Program-made: the position numbers and the translations under genes
Assembly (NCBI RefSeq): GCF_963422355.1
Contig: NC_085106.1
Coordinates: 970,201-1,034,200, forward strand
Length of the DNA: 64,000 nt
DNA from: Corticium candelabrum
Lineage: Eukaryota > Porifera > Homoscleromorpha > Homosclerophorida > Plakinidae
Reading direction: 5' to 3'
The notes under the pieces: generated by a model
Databases searched by the model: none
What the model was told of the DNA's origin: nothing
What the model saw: the letters and a program-made list of their open reading frames with translations, nothing else
Part shown: positions 61,325-64,000 of the stretch, one piece after another
Numbering within the stretch: position 1 is the stretch's first letter
Layout of the letters: every line of letters begins with the position of its first letter

Positions 61325-62364
61325 CAGATGCTAACTTACAACACATAAGAGCCAACACATACTGTGATTGCCTTCTCCAGCTTTTTAATTAATTAAGTCA
61401 CTTTAATTGTCAAATCATCTACAACAGACACCTAAGCCTGCATTGCTTGTTTTTCTGTTGAGATTGTATATGCTAACAATACCTTTTAGATGCATCACAG
61501 TTCAAACCTTTAATTAATTAACTAGTGGGGAAAATAGAGAATTACTTTGGATCGGACAGACTGAGCCTTGGTAGGACATTCTTGTATGGTGTTACATGTC
61601 TAATTAAGTGCCTCCCCTACTGCAGCCATTTTGCATGTAATTCTTGATAACCAACTTCCAAGAGAGAAATGGCATTATAGGCAGGTGAGGTTTTCTCTGG
61701 ATAAAGCATGCTAGGAGGCACCTAAGTTTATGAAATTAACAGTTACACCATTGGAAAGGCCATCACATGCTAGGGGACAAGGTTTACACTAAAGCATCAT
61801 ACATCCTATATGTGTACAGATGGATGTTTTGTCCTAACATGTCCCTACACTAGTGTAGTATTTGGTCGACCAAACAACACATTTGGTGGGACATTGTCCT
61901 ATGTCTTAACGTTATTTTCCACACTGAGTCGAACAATAATACAGGTATATAGTGTATGAGCTATGCTTACCTCCATGTTGCTCTGACCACTGCAAAAAAA
62001 CACGTCTCCAAACATGACATTTCTCAGTAAGGCCTGATCTCCTGTAATAGTAGACATAGCCAGGACATCTACTGGTCCTCCTTCTTCCATTGGTGGAAGC
62101 ACCATCCTAAACTGTCCGTTTAGATCAGCCGCGGTATAGTCTTTAAAACCATTAAAATTCACTGTGACGACGTCAAATGGAGAGGAGAAGCCCCAGACAA
62201 CAGCTTGTTGAGGAGAACGCTGTAAAACCTACAAAAACGACGATATTGACACCGTTTACTACAATAGAAACAGTAAGGTTAACCATATTATCTCCAAGCA
62301 CATTGGAAAAGTGTAGCCCAAAACTTAAACGCACAAAAATAGTTGTTAACAGCAAAAACAGCAT
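58199..62364 (-). CDS. SIAE: Sialate O-acetylesterase
   Basis: Twelve exons, 496 aa, all in phase: 62284-62364, 61971-62228, 60895-61029, 60623-60750, 60438-60544, 60299-60372, 60007-60063, 59388-59474, 59244-59327, 59045-59155, 58617-58667, 58199-58516. The enzyme removes 9-O-acetyl groups from sialic acids in lysosomes or after secretion. Signal peptide MLFLLLTTIFVRLSFG. SGNH-type features: nucleophile Ser in FGDVFFCSGQSNME; YQGEENVG; the His region in LGSIHPRNKQTVARRL. Other matches are VCWLFGRDIHDYL, NWHGTPVQDWCS and YGDWPV near the end. Human SIAE is 523 aa. Intron 2 holds (TG)n and (TA)n arrays; intron 7 holds a MITE-like repeat. The promoter has E-boxes and an 18-bp palindrome. Confidence 0.95.
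59605..59928. mobile_element. Candidate MITE in SIAE intron 7
   Basis: About 324 bp with imperfect terminal inverted repeats: TGCTCAATCAGATCAGTTGG at the left and CCAGACTGATCTGGTTGAGCA at the right (here 20 bases plus A). A reverse-complement copy of the right end occurs at 2935-3000. It carries no transposase. The apparent plus-strand frame is short and unlike any known protein. I could not find a convincing target-site duplication. Confidence 0.5.
61141..61197. repeat. (TG)n microsatellite
   Basis: About 56 bp of TG in SIAE intron 2. Its right flank at 61223-61240 (CCTTTAAGGAAACTGCAC) matches the flank of the TG array at 18578-18690. Confidence 0.95.
61264..61322. repeat. (TA)n microsatellite
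   Basis: About 58 bp of TA in SIAE intron 2, 25 bp beyond the conserved TG-array flank. Confidence 0.95.
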
Positions 62365-62674
62365 TTTCACTACCGAAGTGGCTACGGGTACGGGCCCGTA
62401 CCCCCAACTAGCTCCGGTTACGGGTACGGCACACTGGTCACATGAGGCGGCGCGCTGGTCACATGACAGCTTTGCTTTTCTGACGCTTGCGCATTGTTTG
62501 CACGTGCCGGTGACTGTCTGCACGTGCAGACTTCAAAGTTACCCGCGTAAATCTCCCCCGCGCAAGTGTGTTCTGACCACCGCCAGTTTCTTTCGCGCCC
62601 AAATGTTTGAGAATTTCTCAAGCTCGACAATCAAAGGCAGGCTAGACAATCATTGACTGAAGCCGTACATATAC
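62365..62674. promoter_or_regulatory. Divergent promoter with 18-bp palindrome and paired E-boxes
   Basis: It lies between the SIAE ATG (62364, -) and a plus-strand start (62675). GGGTACGGGCCCGTACCC at 62386-62403 is a perfect palindrome, with GGGTACGG repeated at about 62423. CACGTG occurs at about 62500 and 62520 (TGCACGTGC context). This stretch is more GC-rich than the rest of the window. Confidence 0.55.
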
Positions 62675-62999
62675 ATGGTGGGCGGTTCCGATAACGATTC
62701 ACACTTGTAGGTCTATCAGAGAGCTGACCAGGCAGGAATGCGGTAGACTGAAGTTTCCTAGTGTGAGTCCAGAGCAGGGTCAGGTCATCACTGTCCCTAG
62801 AAGCACTCTTTTCAGCAACCCCCACACCAGTACTGTGATGCCCAGTGAGTCTGTGTGCAGAAGACTAGCCGGAAAGATCAATCAAGACTGTGACTGTAAA
62901 GATGAAATCCAGGCTGCTGGATTCTTGTTTGGTGTATTTGATCTTGATGGAATTAGAGAGTTCCTAGCAATACACGAAGCCAAATCCATCGCCTCACAG
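62675..62999 (+). CDS. 5' end of an unrecognised plus-strand gene
   Basis: Exon 1 62675-62706 (MVGGSDNDSH) ends at a TT|GTAGGT donor. Exon 2 62762-62999 starts after TTTCCTAG and stays open to CACAG|GTAAAT. The phase agrees, giving 90 residues: VSPEQGQVITVPRSTLF, then SESVCRRLAGKINQDCDC, IQAAGFLFGVFDLDGIREFL, AIHEAKSIASQ. Later exons would lie in 63000-64000 or beyond; I could not place them. Family not recognised. Confidence 0.45.
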
Positions 63000-63723
63000 G
63001 TAAATATGATTGATGCAAGAAAGAACACATTGTTTGTCGTACCGACCCTTGCATACGTACAATTGACATGAACTTCACAGGAGCATGCACGCACATGTAT
63101 CTGGTAAATAAAAGGGTTTACATTCAGTTGGTGCCAACAATACTGCTGACTTGGAATAAATACGGTAATTCACACCACTCCGTGCCCTCTGTCATTTATT
63201 GTAATACATCTTCAACATAGATACAGAACATACTTTAAAAACCAGCAACAGGTCTCAAAGCAAAATACCATATGCTATACAGACAATATATAAAGCAACC
63301 TCTAATCTTCAAATATAAAGTAGTCACCTCTTTCTCGCCTAACGAAGATATAGAATCGACAATAAATATATTATTCCTCTTGTCCTAATTCAACTGCTTC
63401 TAAGGAAGCCTCTAAAGAAGCACTCATTGATGATTGATTTCCGAACTGTGAATTAGTTCCTCATACTTTGCGACTCAATTCCCTCTTTGAACAGAATAAT
63501 CAGCTTACCACAAAAAATTCCTTTCAGCATGAGTAAAGTATGGTCCTAGGAGGAAAGTTGAGGAGTCATATAAATGAAGCAAACTACTATCAGACAGATC
63601 ATATGCAATCACACACATTCAAATCTTTCAATTAAATCAATCAATATTAAAATCATGTCACAGCTTTCTAGATTCCGAAACTAGTTTTATCAGTTTTGCT
63701 TCTCTACCATACTATTATGCAAT
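63000..63723. other. Unassigned stretch near the right end
   Basis: AT-rich. One short minus-strand frame (about 63363-63452, ending LEAVELGQEE and a stop) looks exon-like but could not be joined in phase to the frame at 63724. Otherwise nothing convincing is seen. Confidence 0.35.
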
Positions 63724-63892
63724 TCAGAAATAGCGCAATAGAAAACTTTTCATAATTGATATTACTTCAGGACTAGGGTTGCATGCCAACACTTCATAAG
63801 CTGTCAGCTGAGCAAGCCACACATGGCCATCTAAGCAGTTCATTAGGCAACTATATGGTGCTAATTCTAACGCAATCGGTACTGCTCCAAAC
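63724..63892 (-). CDS. Possible exon of a minus-strand gene
   Basis: Open after ACTGCAG at about 63893: FGAVPIALELAPYSCLMNCL then DGHVWLAQLTAYEVLACNPS and SPEVISIMKSFLLRYF to a stop. The start (xFGAxPxAxxLAPYSxLM) recalls an ankyrin repeat. A CCTGAA|GTAATA donor inside could end the exon earlier. The upstream part lies outside the window. Confidence 0.35.
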
Positions 63893-64000
63893 TGCAGTAA
63901 AGTTTTCAATTAATTATTCTTATACTTGGATGTACCAACAACTGACATTAATAGAACATCACTGTGCCACAACTGTCAACATTACCATGTGAACAGTAGC

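Overview
This is animal genomic DNA, probably from an early-branching metazoan. A sponge is my best guess, but that is inference. Most host genes are multi-exon, with short introns (often 50-100 bp) that are AT-rich and full of microsatellites. The genes have clear animal orthologues: SLC35E3, LRGUK, PEX3, CTSC, NAA10, an ODF3/CIMAP-like protein, TEX11, NUBP1, TATDN2 and SIAE. Two 200-N assembly gaps (3001-3200 and 37792-37991) interrupt the sequence. Exon models were built by eye, requiring GT-AG (or GC-AG) borders, a kept reading phase and family similarity. Borders may be off by a base or two.

Layout, left to right. A partial minus-strand gene with a ubiquitin/PB1-like fold runs off the left edge (1-329). 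A cluster of retroelement fragments set in (GACA)n follows (618-2733). Next come a 19-exon FAM194-domain (C3orf20-like) gene (3575-11354, -), SLC35E3 (12042-15782, -), LRGUK (16562-24066, -), intronless PEX3 (24547-25629, -), a signal-peptide and GPI-type gene with DUF4397-like repeats (26503-29391, +), intronless cathepsin C (29579-30973, -), an intronless EGF plus beta-propeller protein (31353-32555, -), NAA10 (33061-35978, -) and the ODF3-like gene (36155 into the gap, +). A 6.5-kb Mutator-like DNA transposon with terminal inverted repeats of about 1.05-1.1 kb occupies 38487-44980. After it lie a small membrane protein (45697-46457, +), an unrecognised 495-aa protein with a death-effector-like N-terminus (46789-48276, +), complete 26-exon TEX11 (48795-53728, +), NUBP1 (54349-56369, -), a zinc-knuckle plus TatD nuclease (56453-57565, +), SIAE (58199-62364, -), and the 5' end of a plus-strand gene (62675-62999).

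The most striking pattern is in the mobile DNA. At least ten fragments of a restriction-like-endonuclease (RLE) non-LTR retrotransposon lie in this window, and nearly all are bounded on both sides by (GACA)n/(TGTC)n arrays. This suggests a LINE family that targets, or is templated by, GACA microsatellites. Many copies sit in host introns (SLC35E3, LRGUK, NAA10, the DUF4397-like gene).

Other themes are CACGTG E-boxes upstream of many start codons, including a four-copy tandem array and a 17-bp perfect inverted repeat; two tight head-to-head gene pairs; four GC-AG introns out of about 110; and several genes linked to sperm or cilia in other animals (LRGUK, TEX11, ODF3-like, perhaps the C3orf20-like gene). 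There is no sign of an operon-like pathway. Neighbours otherwise look functionally independent.
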